Positions 28,184 to 37,329 of a stretch of 64,000 bases of DNA are shown here, in pieces. The notes beneath the pieces are model-generated. The model was given only the letters and a program-made list of their open reading frames with translations. It was not told the DNA's origin and made no database searches. The DNA lies in contig NZ_BNEA01000015.1 in assembly GCF_016860525.1 (NCBI RefSeq), forward strand, positions 186,001 through 250,000, in the 5' to 3' direction. The DNA comes from Streptomyces rubradiris (lineage in GTDB: Bacteria > Actinomycetota > Actinomycetes > Streptomycetales > Streptomycetaceae). Position numbers and translations under genes: made by a program. Each line of letters begins with the position of its first letter. Position 1 is the stretch's first letter.

Positions 28184-28756
28184 TCAGCGCACGACGTCGA
28201 AGACGTTCTTCTGGACGCCGTTGGCGTAGGCCTCGTGCTCGACCAGCCTCAGCTTCTGGGCGTCCTTGTCCGTCGCGCTGAACAGCCGCTTGCCCGCGCC
28301 GAGCAGGAGCGGGAAGACGAGCAGGTGGTAACGGTCGATGAGGCCGGCGTCCGAAAGGCTCCGGTTCAGGGCGGCACTGCCGTGGACGATGATCGGGCCG
28401 CCCTCGGTGGCCTTCAGCGTGGCGACCTCGTCGAGCGAGCGCAGGATCGTCGTGTCGCCCCAGTCCGGCACCAGGCCGGCCTCGGTGAGGGTGGTGGACA
28501 CGACGTACTTCGGCATCTCCTTGTACTCCGCGAACTCCGCCATGCCGGGCCACACCGGGCTGAACGCCTGGTAGCTGACCCGGCCCAGCAGCATCGCAGC
28601 GGCCTCCCGCTGCTCCCGGTCCTTTATCCCGAAGGCCTCGGGCAGGAACTCGATGTCCTTGAAGGTCCACCCGGAGTTCCGGTAGCCGGGTTCGCCGCCC
28701 GGGGCCTCCACCACACCGTCGAGCGAGACGAAGGCGGTGCTGATCAGGGTGCGCAT
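28184..28756 (-). CDS. Dihydrofolate-reductase-family protein (RibD C-terminal type)
   Basis: A 190-residue NADPH-dependent reductase-fold protein. It begins MRTLISTAFVSLDGVVEAPG, the signature of the YwjB/YyaP branch, with MLLGRVSYQAFSPVWPGM, YVVSTTL, GPIIVHGSAALNRSL and LVFPLLLGAGKRLF in the expected order. These proteins share the fold of dihydrofolate reductase and RibD reductase, but their substrates are mostly unknown. A trimethoprim-resistant DHFR role is possible but unsupported. It is transcribed divergently from the methyltransferase across about 270 bp. Confidence 0.85.
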   Translation of the reverse strand: MRTLISTAFVSLDGVVEAPGGEPGYRNSGWTFKDIEFLPEAFGIKDREQREAAAMLLGRVSYQAFSPVWPGMAEFAEYKEMPKYVVSTTLTEAGLVPDWGDTTILRSLDEVATLKATEGGPIIVHGSAALNRSLSDAGLIDRYHLLVFPLLLGAGKRLFSATDKDAQKLRLVEHEAYANGVQKNVFDVVR

Positions 28757-29025
28757 CTGGGGTTCCTCGGTATCTCGTCATCGGTGGTCGCGGCTGATCA
28801 CGATGACAGCCGCGCGCAGTTCATGATCTTCAGACCGGGGAGCACGCGAAAACTCATCGGTCGCCGTACGGCACGAGCCGCGGCCGTCGTCAACAACCGC
28901 CCGCCGGACGCGCCGACGAGGGAATTCACGCCACCGTGGGGCCCCGTGGCGGCGTCGTGTGCCAGGCTGCCAGCGCACGTGCCGCTTCACCCGACCGGGC
29001 CGTTTCAACGCAGGAGGCACCGCCC

Positions 29026-29769
29026 TTGACCACCGACGAAGAGCCGCTTGGCTGGGACACCACGACCGTGGCCGCGGCCTACCGGGACCGCGACATGCGG
29101 CTCGCCGAACGACTGATCTTCCCCGCCGTGCTGCGCAGGCTCGCGGAAAGGGCCGGGCCCGGCCGACTGGCCCTGGACATCGGGTGCGGCACCGGCGCGG
29201 TCGCGGCGCGGCTCGTGAACGCCGGGGAGTGGGAGGTCCAGGGGCTCGACCCCTCGGCCGACATGCTCGGCATCGCCCGCATGGACCGCCCCCACCCCCG
29301 TGTCTCCTACCGGTCGTTCGACGGCCGCACCCTGGACTGGCTCGCCGACGACAGCGTCGACGCGGCCGTGTGCTGCCTGGTGTACTGCACCGACCCGGAC
29401 GACGGGCGGCTGGCCGCCCTCACCGCCGAGATCCGCCGGGTGCTGCGCCCCGGTGCGCCGTATCTGCTGGCCGACCTCAACCCGGCGGCGACCGGCGTGG
29501 CCTTCTCCACGCTGCACTACGGCGAGCCGGGGACGGTCTACGGCGACGGCGACACCGTGCCCACACTGCTGCGGCTGCGTGACGGCACGATGATGACGAG
29601 CACCACGCACTACCGCTCCCTCGACCGATACCGGCGCTTCCTGACCGAGGCCGGTTTCCCCTCCCCCGCCGTCGAGCTGCCCACGCTCCCCGCCGACGGC
29701 CCGGGTTCCCCGGCGGTCCCGGCGGAGGTCCGGACCGCGCCGTACATGATCCTGGCGACCCACGCGTGA
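29026..29769 (+). CDS. Class I SAM-dependent methyltransferase
   Basis: A 247-residue methyltransferase. Motif I, ALDIGCGTGAVAARL, lies at about residues 49-63; the acidic end of beta2 is VQGLDPSADML, and motif IV reads SVDAAVCCLVYC. The start is a TTG at 29026, 8 nt after GGAGG; upstream in-frame ATG and GTG codons precede the ribosome site in poorly coding sequence. The N-terminal part resembles small-molecule methyltransferases of the UbiE/Methyltransf_11 group. No pathway partner is next to it, so the methyl acceptor is unknown. It is followed by a degraded LacI fragment on the other strand. Confidence 0.83.
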   Translation: MTTDEEPLGWDTTTVAAAYRDRDMRLAERLIFPAVLRRLAERAGPGRLALDIGCGTGAVAARLVNAGEWEVQGLDPSADMLGIARMDRPHPRVSYRSFDGRTLDWLADDSVDAAVCCLVYCTDPDDGRLAALTAEIRRVLRPGAPYLLADLNPAATGVAFSTLHYGEPGTVYGDGDTVPTLLRLRDGTMMTSTTHYRSLDRYRRFLTEAGFPSPAVELPTLPADGPGSPAVPAEVRTAPYMILATHA

Positions 29770-30098
29770 CCTGACCGGCTCCGGGTGCGGGGCCGCGCGC
29801 CGGCGGGTGGTGTCGGGCCGACTCCCGTACGACCAGCTCCGGTTCGAACACGACCGACGTGGGCTCGGTGCGGGTGCCGTGGATGTGTTCGTCCAGCAGG
29901 CGGGCCATCTCGGCGGCCATGTCCTCCACGGGCCGGCGCACGGTGGTCAGAAGGGGTGCCGGTCGACGGCGGCCGGGGGCCGTCGAAACCGACGACCGCG
30001 ACCTCCTCCGGCACCCGTCGGCCGTGTTCCCGCAGCACCTGGCAGGCGCCCCGGGCCATGAGGTCGTCGGCCGCGAACACCCCGTCCACGTCAGGGCG
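29770..30098 (-). pseudogene. LacI-family regulator, C-terminal remnant
   Basis: The minus strand encodes the end of a LacI/PurR-type sensor domain: RPDVDGVFAADDLMARGACQ and RRVPEEVAVVGFDG in one frame, then PLLTTVRRPVEDMAAEMARL and SVVFEPELVVRES in another. A single-base indel near 29955-29975 separates them. The DNA-binding domain and most of the sensor are missing, and there is no stop close behind the natural C-terminus. The fragment begins abruptly at 30098, where a discoidin-domain fragment ends, indicating a deletion that joined two neighbouring genes. Confidence 0.8.
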
Positions 30099-30375
30099 TT
30101 CGGCTGACGTCGAGGTCGTCGAGGTCGTCGACGCTGCCGTTCCCGTCCGTCACGGTCCGCACGGTCCGCCAGGTCTGGCCGTCGTCGGAGGTCTGCACGG
30201 CGTACGCCTTGCCGTAGGAGGCCTCCCACAGCAGCCGCACATGGCGGAAGGCGGTGCGGGTGCCGAGGTCGGCCCGGATCCACTGGTGGTCGCTCCAGTC
30301 GCTCGCCCAGCGGGTGTCCGGTTCGCCGTCGACGGCGTTGGCGGCGGGCAGAGGCAGTCGCCGTAGCCCGCTGGA
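30091..30375 (-). pseudogene. F5/8-type C (discoidin) domain fragment
   Basis: A minus-strand frame encodes AANAVDGEPDTRWASDWSDH, then QWIRADLGTRTAFRHVRLLW and EASYGKAYAVQTSDDGQTWR, an almost complete carbohydrate-binding F5/8C domain as found attached to secreted glycoside hydrolases. There is no catalytic domain or signal peptide, and the frame runs into the LacI remnant at 30091-30098, where DLDV ends. LacI regulators often neighbour the hydrolases they control, so one deletion could have produced this pair of stumps. Confidence 0.8.
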
Positions 30376-30506
30376 GTGTTGGGGCGGCCGCGGGAGGTTG
30401 TCAAGGGAGACGACCGAACACGTCGACGACCTCCTCCCCCGGACGCACGATGTGGGACGGCGGCCGACTTCGGTAACGTTGGCCCTCCGTGGAAGGAGGC
30501 ACGTCA

Positions 30507-30905
30507 ATGTCACGGAGTACGCCCCGTCTTGCCGAGGCCATGCAGGTCGAGGCCTGCCCGGTCACCGAGGTGCTCGACCACGTGGCCGGCAAGTGGAGCA
30601 TCGGCATCCTGATCGCCGCCGCCCACGGCCCCATCCGCTTCACCGAGATCGAGCGCGCCATCAACGGCATCAGCCGGCGCATGCTCACCCTCAACCTGCG
30701 CCGGCTGGAACGGGACGGCCTCCTCGTCCGCACCGTGTACCCGACCGTCCCGCCCAGGGTGGAGTACGACCTCACGCCCATGGCCCGCGAGCTGTACACC
30801 TCGCTGACCGGGCTGGTGGACTGGGCCGAGCGCCACCGCTCCGCCATCGCCCGGGCCCGCGCCGCCTACGACGCGACGGAGGAGCGGACGGCGGACGCCG
30901 TCTGA
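30507..30905 (+). CDS. HxlR-family transcriptional regulator
   Basis: A 132-residue winged-helix regulator. It shows the HxlR pattern: an N-terminal cysteine ([20 protein letters not shown]), then [40 protein letters not shown] and [20 protein letters not shown]. The ATG is preceded by AAGGAGG at 7 nt. The single N-terminal cysteine is redox-active in several characterised members, so oxidative or aldehyde sensing is possible here. No intact enzyme gene is divergent from it; the neighbours on both sides are pseudogenes, which suggests it may have lost its target. Confidence 0.88.
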   Translation: MSRSTPRLAEAMQVEACPVTEVLDHVAGKWSIGILIAAAHGPIRFTEIERAINGISRRMLTLNLRRLERDGLLVRTVYPTVPPRVEYDLTPMARELYTSLTGLVDWAERHRSAIARARAAYDATEERTADAV

Positions 30906-30989
30906 ACGGGCGGGCCATGGCCGAAGAGGCAGGCCCCCGGCACGAGATGCGCAGGGCCCGCCCCGGAGAGCTCGCCGATGAGGATGGAG

Positions 30990-31863
30990 GGCGGAGCGGT
31001 CGGCAATGGAGGGGTCCTTGCCGGAGAAGGCGCCGCCGCCGTGGCGGGCGTAGCCGCCGTAGGTGTCGATGATGACCTTGCGGCCGGTCAGGCCCGCGTC
31101 GCCCATGGGGCCGCCGGTCTCGAACCGGCCGGTCGGGTGCACGAGCAGCCGGTGGCCGTCGGTCTTGAGCTTGATGCCGTCCTCGGCGAGCCGCTCCAGC
31201 GTGTGCTCGACGACGTGTTGGCGGATGTCGGGGGTGAGCAGGGTGTCCAGGTCGATGCCGGCGGCGTGCTGGGCGGAGACGACCACGGTGTCCAGGCGTA
31301 CCGGTTCGGAACCCTGGTATTCGATGGTCACCCGGGTCTTGCCGTCGGGGCGCAGGTAGGGCACGGTGCCGTTCTTGCGGACGTCCGTCAGCCGCCGGGC
31401 GAGCCGGTGGGCCGGCTCGACGGGCAGCGGCATCAGGTTGGGTGTCTCGTCGGTGGCGTAGCCGAACATGATGCCCTGGTCGCCGGCGCCCTGGCGGTCG
31501 AGTTCGTCGTCGTCGCCCTCGACCTGTGCCTCGCAGGCGGTGTCGACGCCCTGGGCGATGTCGGGCGACCGGGCGCCGATGGACACGGAGACACCGTAGG
31601 AGGCGCCGTCGAAGCGCTTGCCGAGGAGTCATAGCCGATGTCGAGGCTCTTCTGGCGCACCAGTTGGGCAATGGGTGCGCAGGCCCCCGTCCTCACTCCC
31701 CGGCGACATGCACCTGACCGGTGGTGATCAGGGTTTCGACGGCGGCCCGGGAGGCGGGGTCCTCGCGCAGCAGCGCGTCCAGGATCGTGTCACTGATCTG
31801 GTCCGCGATCTTGTCCGGGTGGCCCTCGGCCACCGATTCGGACGTGAACAGACGACGGGACAT
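30990..31863 (-). pseudogene. metK: Second S-adenosylmethionine synthetase, frameshifted and truncated
   Basis: The start is intact ([36 protein letters not shown]) but a one-base deletion where GAG-GTG is expected creates a TGA at codon 57. Reading resumes as [16 protein letters not shown] and GYDSS, a second single-base deletion follows, and the third frame continues through [54 protein letters not shown] and [11 protein letters not shown]. Homology stops at about 30990, after DRSA, so roughly the last 150 residues are missing. The organism must have an intact metK elsewhere. Second copies are known in methyl-donor cassettes of some secondary-metabolite clusters. Confidence 0.92.
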
Positions 31864-31888
31864 GACGCTCCAGAGAACAGGGGTTCAA

Positions 31889-31904
31889 AGGTGCCACGGC
31901 ACCT
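31889..31904 (-). promoter_or_regulatory. Hairpin in the leader of the metK pseudogene
   Basis: AGGTGCC-AC-GGCACCT forms a perfect 7-bp inverted repeat 25 bp before the metK start codon. It could be an operator or an RNA stem. It does not match a SAM riboswitch consensus that I recognise. Confidence 0.4.
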
Positions 31905-32075
31905 CTGACCGTACGGAAAACCTCGTGCGTACAGAACGGGGCGGACCGCAGCCCGGGGAGGCTTCGGGAAGTCCGGGGTGGAGGCCGTCGTCTGCCGGCT
32001 CCGGAGGGGAGCCGGATGGCGGGCGGGGAGCCGAGCGGGGGATGACAGCTCCCCGGGGGCCCGCCGTCCGGGGGT

Positions 32076-33554
32076 TCAGCGGGCCGCGAGGACCCCTTCT
32101 TCCTCGCTGCCGGGCGCGGGCACGGCGGCGGGCGCCGGCTGCCGCCGCAGGGCGAGCGTGACGAGCAGACCGACGGCCATGCCGGCCGCGGTGAGCATGA
32201 CGACCAGGAACTCGCCGTCCGCCTGGGCCGCCTTCAGCGCCCGGCCCGCCTTGCCGTCCGTGCCGATCTCGGCGATGACGGTGAAGATCGCCAGGCCGAT
32301 GGCGTTGCCGATGTTCAGCGCGGTCGAGGCGATGCCGTTCGCCACGCCCTGCTCCTGCGGGGCGGTGCCGGTGGCTGCCGCGATCCACATCGCGGTCCAG
32401 ACGATGCCCTGGCCGACGCCGGACACGATCAGGCCGGGCACCAGCATGGTGTAACTCGCGTCGGCGTCGAAGCCGAAGGCGAGGCCGGCCGTGCCGACGA
32501 CACCGACGACGAAGCCGATGATCAGCGTGGTGCGGGTGCCGATCCTGCTGGCGAACCGCTCGCCGAGCTGGGTGCCCGTGGCGATCGCGAGCGACGGGAT
32601 CAGGAAGCCGAGGCCGGTCTGCAGGGCGCTGTAGCCGTGCACGCTCTGCATCAGGACGGTCAGGAAGTACGGCAGGACACCGAAGGTCGCCATGTAGAGG
32701 AAGGTGACGAGCATTCCCACGGTGAGGTTGCGGTTCTTGAACAGCCGGAACGGCATCAGAGGGTCGGAGCTGCGCGACTCGACCACGGCGAAGAGGGCGA
32801 GCAGCACGACGGCGAGGACGAACGCGCCGACCACCAGGCCGTCGCCCCAGCCCCGTTCGGGACCCTGGACGAGGGCGAACACCAGCAGCGTGGCACCGCC
32901 GGTGACGGTGAGGGAGCCGGGGAAGTCGAACTTGCGGCGCTCGGTGCGGTCCGGGTCACGCGGGATGACGGACAGGGCGCACAGGGCGACCAGGCCGCCG
33001 AAGGGGACGTTGACGAAGAAGACCGACGGCCAGCCGAAGTTCTCCGTCAGCACACCGCCGAGAAGGGCGCCGATGGTCAGGCCGCTGGCCCCGGCGCCGC
33101 CCCAGACCGCGAGGGCCCGGTTCCGCTTCGGACCCTCCTCGAAGAGGGTGTTGATCAGCGACAGGGTGGACGGCAACAGCAGGGCACCGGCGACGCCCTG
33201 GACGGCGCGGGCCACGACGATGACCCCGGGGCCGGTCGCGAGACCGCCGGCCAGCGACGACACGGCGTACAGCGTCAGGGCGAGGACGAACATCCTGCGC
33301 CGGCCGAGCAGGTCCGCCGCGCGCCCGCCGAACAGCAGGAAGCCGCCCGCGAAGACGACGTAGGCGCTGACCACCAGCTGCTGGGTCTGGCCGGGGAAGC
33401 CCAGTTCCCGGCCGATCTCGGGCAGCGCCACGAAGACGATGTTCAGGTCGAGGCCGTAGAGCAGCTGCGCGAGAGCCAGCAGCGTCAGGATCCAGCCCAA
33501 GTGGCGTGGGGCGCCGCCCGGGCTTCCTTGGTTCAGCGCTGATGCAGAGGACAT
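32076..33554 (-). CDS. MFS exporter (DHA2 type)
   Basis: A 492-residue transporter with about 14 membrane segments. The first helix LLALAQLLYGLDLNIVFVAL, motif A-like GGRAADLLGRRRMFVLALTL and motif C-like GASGLTIGALLGGVLTENFG place it among 14-helix drug/proton antiporters. The start MSSASALNQG was chosen because longer frames enter the regulatory region. It is transcribed divergently from an ArsR-type regulator, with candidate promoters for both overlapping at 33685-33725, the classic layout of a repressor controlling its efflux pump. The ligand is unknown. Confidence 0.86.
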   Translation of the reverse strand: MSSASALNQGSPGGAPRHLGWILTLLALAQLLYGLDLNIVFVALPEIGRELGFPGQTQQLVVSAYVVFAGGFLLFGGRAADLLGRRRMFVLALTLYAVSSLAGGLATGPGVIVVARAVQGVAGALLLPSTLSLINTLFEEGPKRNRALAVWGGAGASGLTIGALLGGVLTENFGWPSVFFVNVPFGGLVALCALSVIPRDPDRTERRKFDFPGSLTVTGGATLLVFALVQGPERGWGDGLVVGAFVLAVVLLALFAVVESRSSDPLMPFRLFKNRNLTVGMLVTFLYMATFGVLPYFLTVLMQSVHGYSALQTGLGFLIPSLAIATGTQLGERFASRIGTRTTLIIGFVVGVVGTAGLAFGFDADASYTMLVPGLIVSGVGQGIVWTAMWIAAATGTAPQEQGVANGIASTALNIGNAIGLAIFTVIAEIGTDGKAGRALKAAQADGEFLVVMLTAAGMAVGLLVTLALRRQPAPAAVPAPGSEEEGVLAAR

Positions 33555-33684
33555 GGCAGAAGAGCCCCTTCTGGATCTGATGGCGTGGTTCTCGGAGCTG
33601 TGGAACGTGCGCTCTCGCAAGGCTCGGAAGCCCGGGCGACGCGCCCGGCAGCCCGGACGGCGCCACATCATTACGACTGTTCGC

Positions 33685-33725
33685 ATTCTTACGTACGTTG
33701 ATTTGTTCGGCAACCTTAGTACAGT
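33685..33725. promoter_or_regulatory. Overlapping divergent promoters of MFS and ArsR genes
   Basis: In a locally AT-rich island, the plus strand has TTGATT (33698-33703) and TACAGT (33720-33725) 16 bp apart. The minus strand has TTGCCG (33708-33713) and TAAGAA (33686-33691), also 16 bp apart. The two overlap, and ACGTACGT (33691-33698) lies between them. One bound regulator could control both. A second possible -10, TACTGT (33900-33905), sits 6 bp before the ArsR ATG and would give a leaderless message. Confidence 0.45.
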
Positions 33726-33911
33726 CGAACCATTGCTACCCGCCGGCCGGCCCGGACGGCGGGCGCGCCGAGAGGAGATCCATGCGGCCGAGCAGCTCCC
33801 GAGGGGAGCCGGCAGGGGCGTCGGACCGGCGGCCCGGCACCCGGGAAGGGCGCCGACGATCCGCAAGCGCCCAGGTGAGGGAAAGTTTGAATATCGCGGT
33901 ACTGTGGGAAT

Positions 33912-34247
33912 ATGCGCCGCCATCCAGACCGCGACCAGATCCGGATCGAAAGCGTGCTGTCCGCGCTGGGCAGCCCTGTACGACTCGCCGTCGTCCGTGT
34001 CCTCGACGCGGGCGGGGAACACAACTGCGGCAGCGTCCTGGGACTGCTGGGGATCACCGCCAAGTCCACGATGACGCATCACTGGCGCGTACTGCGCGAG
34101 AGCGGGGTCATCTGGCAGCACCCCTCCGGCAGGGAGAACCTGCTGTCCCTGCGCCGCGACGACCTCGACGCGCGCTACCCGGGCCTCCTGGACGCCATCC
34201 TGGCGGGGGCCGACGACGACGAGGCGCTGGAGAAGGCCCGCGCCTGA
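33912..34247 (+). CDS. ArsR-type winged-helix regulator
   Basis: A 111-residue regulator. It has the ArsR layout: SVLSALGSPVRLAVVRVLDA, a recognition helix region GLLGITAKSTMTHHWRVLRE and the wing SGVIWQHPSGRENLLSLRRD. The metal-binding CxC motif of arsenic sensors is absent; the lone cysteine (HNCGS) precedes the recognition helix. This branch generally represses a divergent transporter or oxidoreductase, fitting the MFS gene on one side and the LLM oxidoreductase pseudogene on the other. A weak GTGAGGGAAAG ribosome site or leaderless initiation would start it. Confidence 0.85.
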   Translation: MRRHPDRDQIRIESVLSALGSPVRLAVVRVLDAGGEHNCGSVLGLLGITAKSTMTHHWRVLRESGVIWQHPSGRENLLSLRRDDLDARYPGLLDAILAGADDDEALEKARA

Positions 34248-34379
34248 TGTCCGTCGACGGCCGGGACCGATCCGAAACCTGACCTGCGCATCCGGGACCG
34301 GCACGGCCCACGCCTCCCCCACAGCGGGTGCGCAGCACAGCGACCTGTCGTCACTGCGACCCCGGTGAGGAGGTGCCCC

Positions 34380-35500
34380 GTGCAATTCGGCATCTACAGC
34401 GCCGGAGACGTCACTCCCCGACCCGACCACGGGCCGTGTCCCGACCGAGCAGGAGCGGATCAAGTCGATGGTCCGGATCGCGCTCAAGGCGGAGGAGGTG
34501 GGTCAAGGCGGAGGAGGTGGGTCTTGACGTCTTCGCCACCGGCGAGCACCACAACCCGCCCCATGTGCCCTCGCCCCCGACGACGCTGCTCGGCTACCTC
34601 GCCGCGCGCACCGAGCGGATCATGCTGTCCACCGCGGTCACCCTGATCACCACGAACGACCCCGTGAAGATCGCCGAGGACTACGCGTTCTTACAGCACC
34701 TGGCCGACGGGCGCGTGGACCTGGTGCTCGGCCGGGGCGACACCGCTCCGGTCTACCCGTGGTCCGGCAAGGACATCCGGCTGGGCATCCCCCTCGCGCT
34801 GGAGAACTACGCGCTGCTGCACCGGCTGTGGCGGGAGGGGGAGGTGAACCGGCACGGCAAGTTCCGTACGCCGCTGGGCCACTTCACCGCCACGCCCCGG
34901 CCGCTGGACGGCTGCCCCCGTTCGTCCGGCACGGCTCGATCCGCGGCCCGGAGATCGCGGTGCAGGCCGGCCATCACGGCGACGGGTTCTGCGCCGGCAA
35001 CATCCTGTGGCCCAAGGAGCACTTCCAGGACCTCATCGCGCTCTCCCGGCACCACTACGCGCAGAGCGGGCACGGACGGCCGGAGCAGGCCGTGGTCGGG
35101 CTCGGCGGGCAGGCCTTCATGCGCAAGAACTCGCAGGACGCGGTCAGGGCGTTCCGGCCGTACTTCGACAACGCGCCGGTGTACGGGCACGGTCCGTCCC
35201 TCGTGGACTTCATGGAGATCACCCCGCTGTCCGTGGGCAGCCCGCAGCAGGTGATCGAGAAGACCCTGCGGTTCCGTGAGTACTTCGGCGTCTACCAGCG
35301 GCAGATGTTCGACATGAACCACGCCGGGCTGCCGTTGAAGACCGTGCTGGACCAACTCGACATGCTGGGGGAGGTGGTTCAGGTGCTGCGCAAGGAGTGC
35401 GCGAACCAGCGGTCCGCGGGGGTCGCCGAGCCGCCGCTCCACCGGCCGTCGCGGCCCGCCGACGGGAGCCCGCGGCCGGCTACCCGGCGAACCGGCCGCC
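34380..35500 (+). pseudogene. LLM-class flavin-dependent oxidoreductase, frameshifted
   Basis: The GTG start with GAGGAGG upstream reads MQFGIYSAGDVTP and then shifts after an extra C. The true frame continues as DPTTGRVPTEQERIKSMVRI and ALKAEEVG, where a perfect 19-bp tandem duplication (TCAAGGCGGAGGAGGTGGG twice, 34484-34521) shifts it again. It runs LDVFATGEHHNPPHVPSPPT, LSTAVTLITTNDPVKIAEDY, LVLGRGDTAPVYPWSGKDIR, and after a one-base loss near 34912 resumes PFVRHGSIRGPEIAVQAGHH to the end (GLPLKTVLDQLDMLGEVVQV). Three lesions make it non-functional. The 3' end is approximate because the C-terminal tail is poorly conserved. Confidence 0.9.
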
Positions 35501-36044
35501 CGCGCGGGCCGGCGGCCGGGACGAGCGGCGCGGCGGTGGGCAGCGGGCGTCGAAGGTCCGGAGCTCATGAGTGTCGACCGAAGTCGCGCCTAAGGTGCCT
35601 GCCGGGATGTCGAAACCTCTCCCCCTGGCATCGGCCGCACCGATGTGCGGTGCGGTGCGGTGCTCGGTGCATATGCGCGATCAACCCCGAGACACAACAC
35701 CTTCTCGAACGTCGATTTCCGGGGAGCGGTTGACGGCTTTCCAACCTCTCCCCGCCACTCGCGGGAACACACGGTGGCCGCCGGTCCCGCACCGTCCGGC
35801 CGGGCCGGGTGACATACAGCCCCGACCGGTCGCACGCACGGTGACCGTTGAGGCGTGCGGGACAGGAGTGATCCGGCCAGTCGGCCGTGCCTTCCCGCGC
35901 GACCGGGCCACCTTCCTATAGGGGAGGTGGCAAGCGGTGTCGGTTTCGGACAGCTCATCTCACTCCGCTTGTGGGCCCCGCAGCGTTAAGAAAGGATTTC
36001 TTGGGGGTGATTTGTCGATCCGTTCCGGAGCACGAAGGGGCACC
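35501..36044. other. Intergenic region before the first TetR gene
   Basis: About 540 bp without a convincing gene. It includes a short GTGCG tandem run near 35645-35665 and an AT-richer stretch just before the TetR start. No defined butyrolactone-receptor operator was recognised. Confidence 0.4.
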
Positions 36045-36677
36045 GTGATCAAGCAAGACAGGGCACGCAGGACCCATGAGTTGCTGCTCGACGCGGCGAC
36101 GGGAGAGTTCGCCCGGCATGGGTACATGGGCGCGAACCTGCAACGTGTGGCGCAGGAAGCCCATATGACAAAGGGCGCTTTGTACGCGCACTTCCCGTCG
36201 AAGAGGCTCTTGGCCAAGGCGTTGACCGGACCCTTCGAGCAAGCATGGCAGGAACTGCTGACGCAGATCGAACAGGGCCCTGCCGCGCCGCTGGAGAAGC
36301 TGCGCCTGCTCGCCGTCAGGCTGGCCGAACGGCCGCAGTCGGACCTGCGTTTCCGCGCCGGGTTCCATCTGCGCAGCGACGCCGCCCGCGCCCACGGCCG
36401 GCTGCTGCCCCGGGTGGCCCAGGACCTGTGCGGCACGGTCGCGACCCTCATGGCGCGGGCCCGCCGACAGGGACAGTTGACGGTGTCCCAGTATCCCGCG
36501 CGCATGGGAAAGCTGCTGCCGGCCCTGATGCTCGGCGTCTCCTACTCGACGCCCGAATGCCGGATGGATCGCTTCGGCGAACTCCTGTGCACGGCGTGGT
36601 GGCAAGCGCTGAACGACGGACAGCCGTCCCGGCCCGCCCGGCACCAGGACGCGCCCGCGCTCTGCCATCAGGCATAG
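36045..36677 (+). CDS. TetR-family regulator resembling gamma-butyrolactone receptors
   Basis: A 210-residue regulator. The N-terminal helix-turn-helix reads QDRARRTHELLLDAATGEFA, RHGYMGANLQRVAQEAHMTK and GALYAHFPSKRLLAKAL, closely following the ScbR/ArpA type in spacing and sequence. The ligand domain is shorter and less conserved, with RPQSDLRFRAGFHLRSDAAR around the region where receptors bind ligand. The GTG start is preceded by GAAGGGG. A similar gene follows 650 bp downstream on the same strand. No butyrolactone synthase gene is in the window, so these may be orphan pseudo-receptors tuned to other signals, for example antibiotics. Confidence 0.82.
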   Translation: MIKQDRARRTHELLLDAATGEFARHGYMGANLQRVAQEAHMTKGALYAHFPSKRLLAKALTGPFEQAWQELLTQIEQGPAAPLEKLRLLAVRLAERPQSDLRFRAGFHLRSDAARAHGRLLPRVAQDLCGTVATLMARARRQGQLTVSQYPARMGKLLPALMLGVSYSTPECRMDRFGELLCTAWWQALNDGQPSRPARHQDAPALCHQA

Positions 36678-37329
36678 CGGGGGCACAGGCCGCGTGAGCC
36701 GAGGGTCACCGTGAGGCGCGCGGCACGGTGCGCGACGGCGGCCCGCGCGGCTTCCGGGAGGTGGCCGCCCACGGGCTCCCGGGTGCCGGCGAGTTCCGCC
36801 GCGCGCCCTCCCGGCAGCCGCGCGGGCCGCGGCCGGACCGGCGGACGCCGTTCCGTATGCGGTAGGGCCGGTTCTCGTGCTCACCCGCCCACTTCGACAA
36901 GTAAGGCATCGTTCGCGGCGCCGACATGACGCCCGGAGGCTCGGTCCGGTATGCATGTAGCGTTTTGCCGCCACATGGGAGTACATGGTTCACACACATG
37001 GCTGTTCTGCCGCCGCTCACCTCCACGCCCGCGCTCCCCGCGCGCGCATCGGCCAAGGGACCCGCTCTGCCTTCGTGGCCGGCGATACCGCTTGCCTCAT
37101 GCGCCGACGCCGCACCGAACGGCCCGCGCCGACGGGTGGGCACCCTTCCGTTTCCGCGTCAGGGCTCCGCGCGCGTGGGCCGCTCCGCGTCCCGCTCGTA
37201 CACCCTCCGGTCACGCACGCGGACGGTTGCGCGCGTGCGGCTGCCGCCGGCCCGGGCCGTCTTCCGCGAAGGTTCCCGGTGCGTTCCGCCGCGACGCGTC
37301 GTCGATCACGTCAGACAAGGGAGGCCTTC
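36678..37329. other. 650-bp region between the two TetR genes
   Basis: No gene is supported. At 36954-36959 and 36982-36987 CATGTA and TACATG form a widely spaced inverted repeat, and the core ACATGG occurs three times within the next 40 bp (36973, 36983, 36995 region). This cluster of similar short words is a candidate operator area for one or both TetR regulators. Confidence 0.4.

Noticed and set aside
36680..37320. A small gene between the two TetR regulators
   Set aside because: Frames present there have poor codon bias, no ribosome site and no family resemblance.
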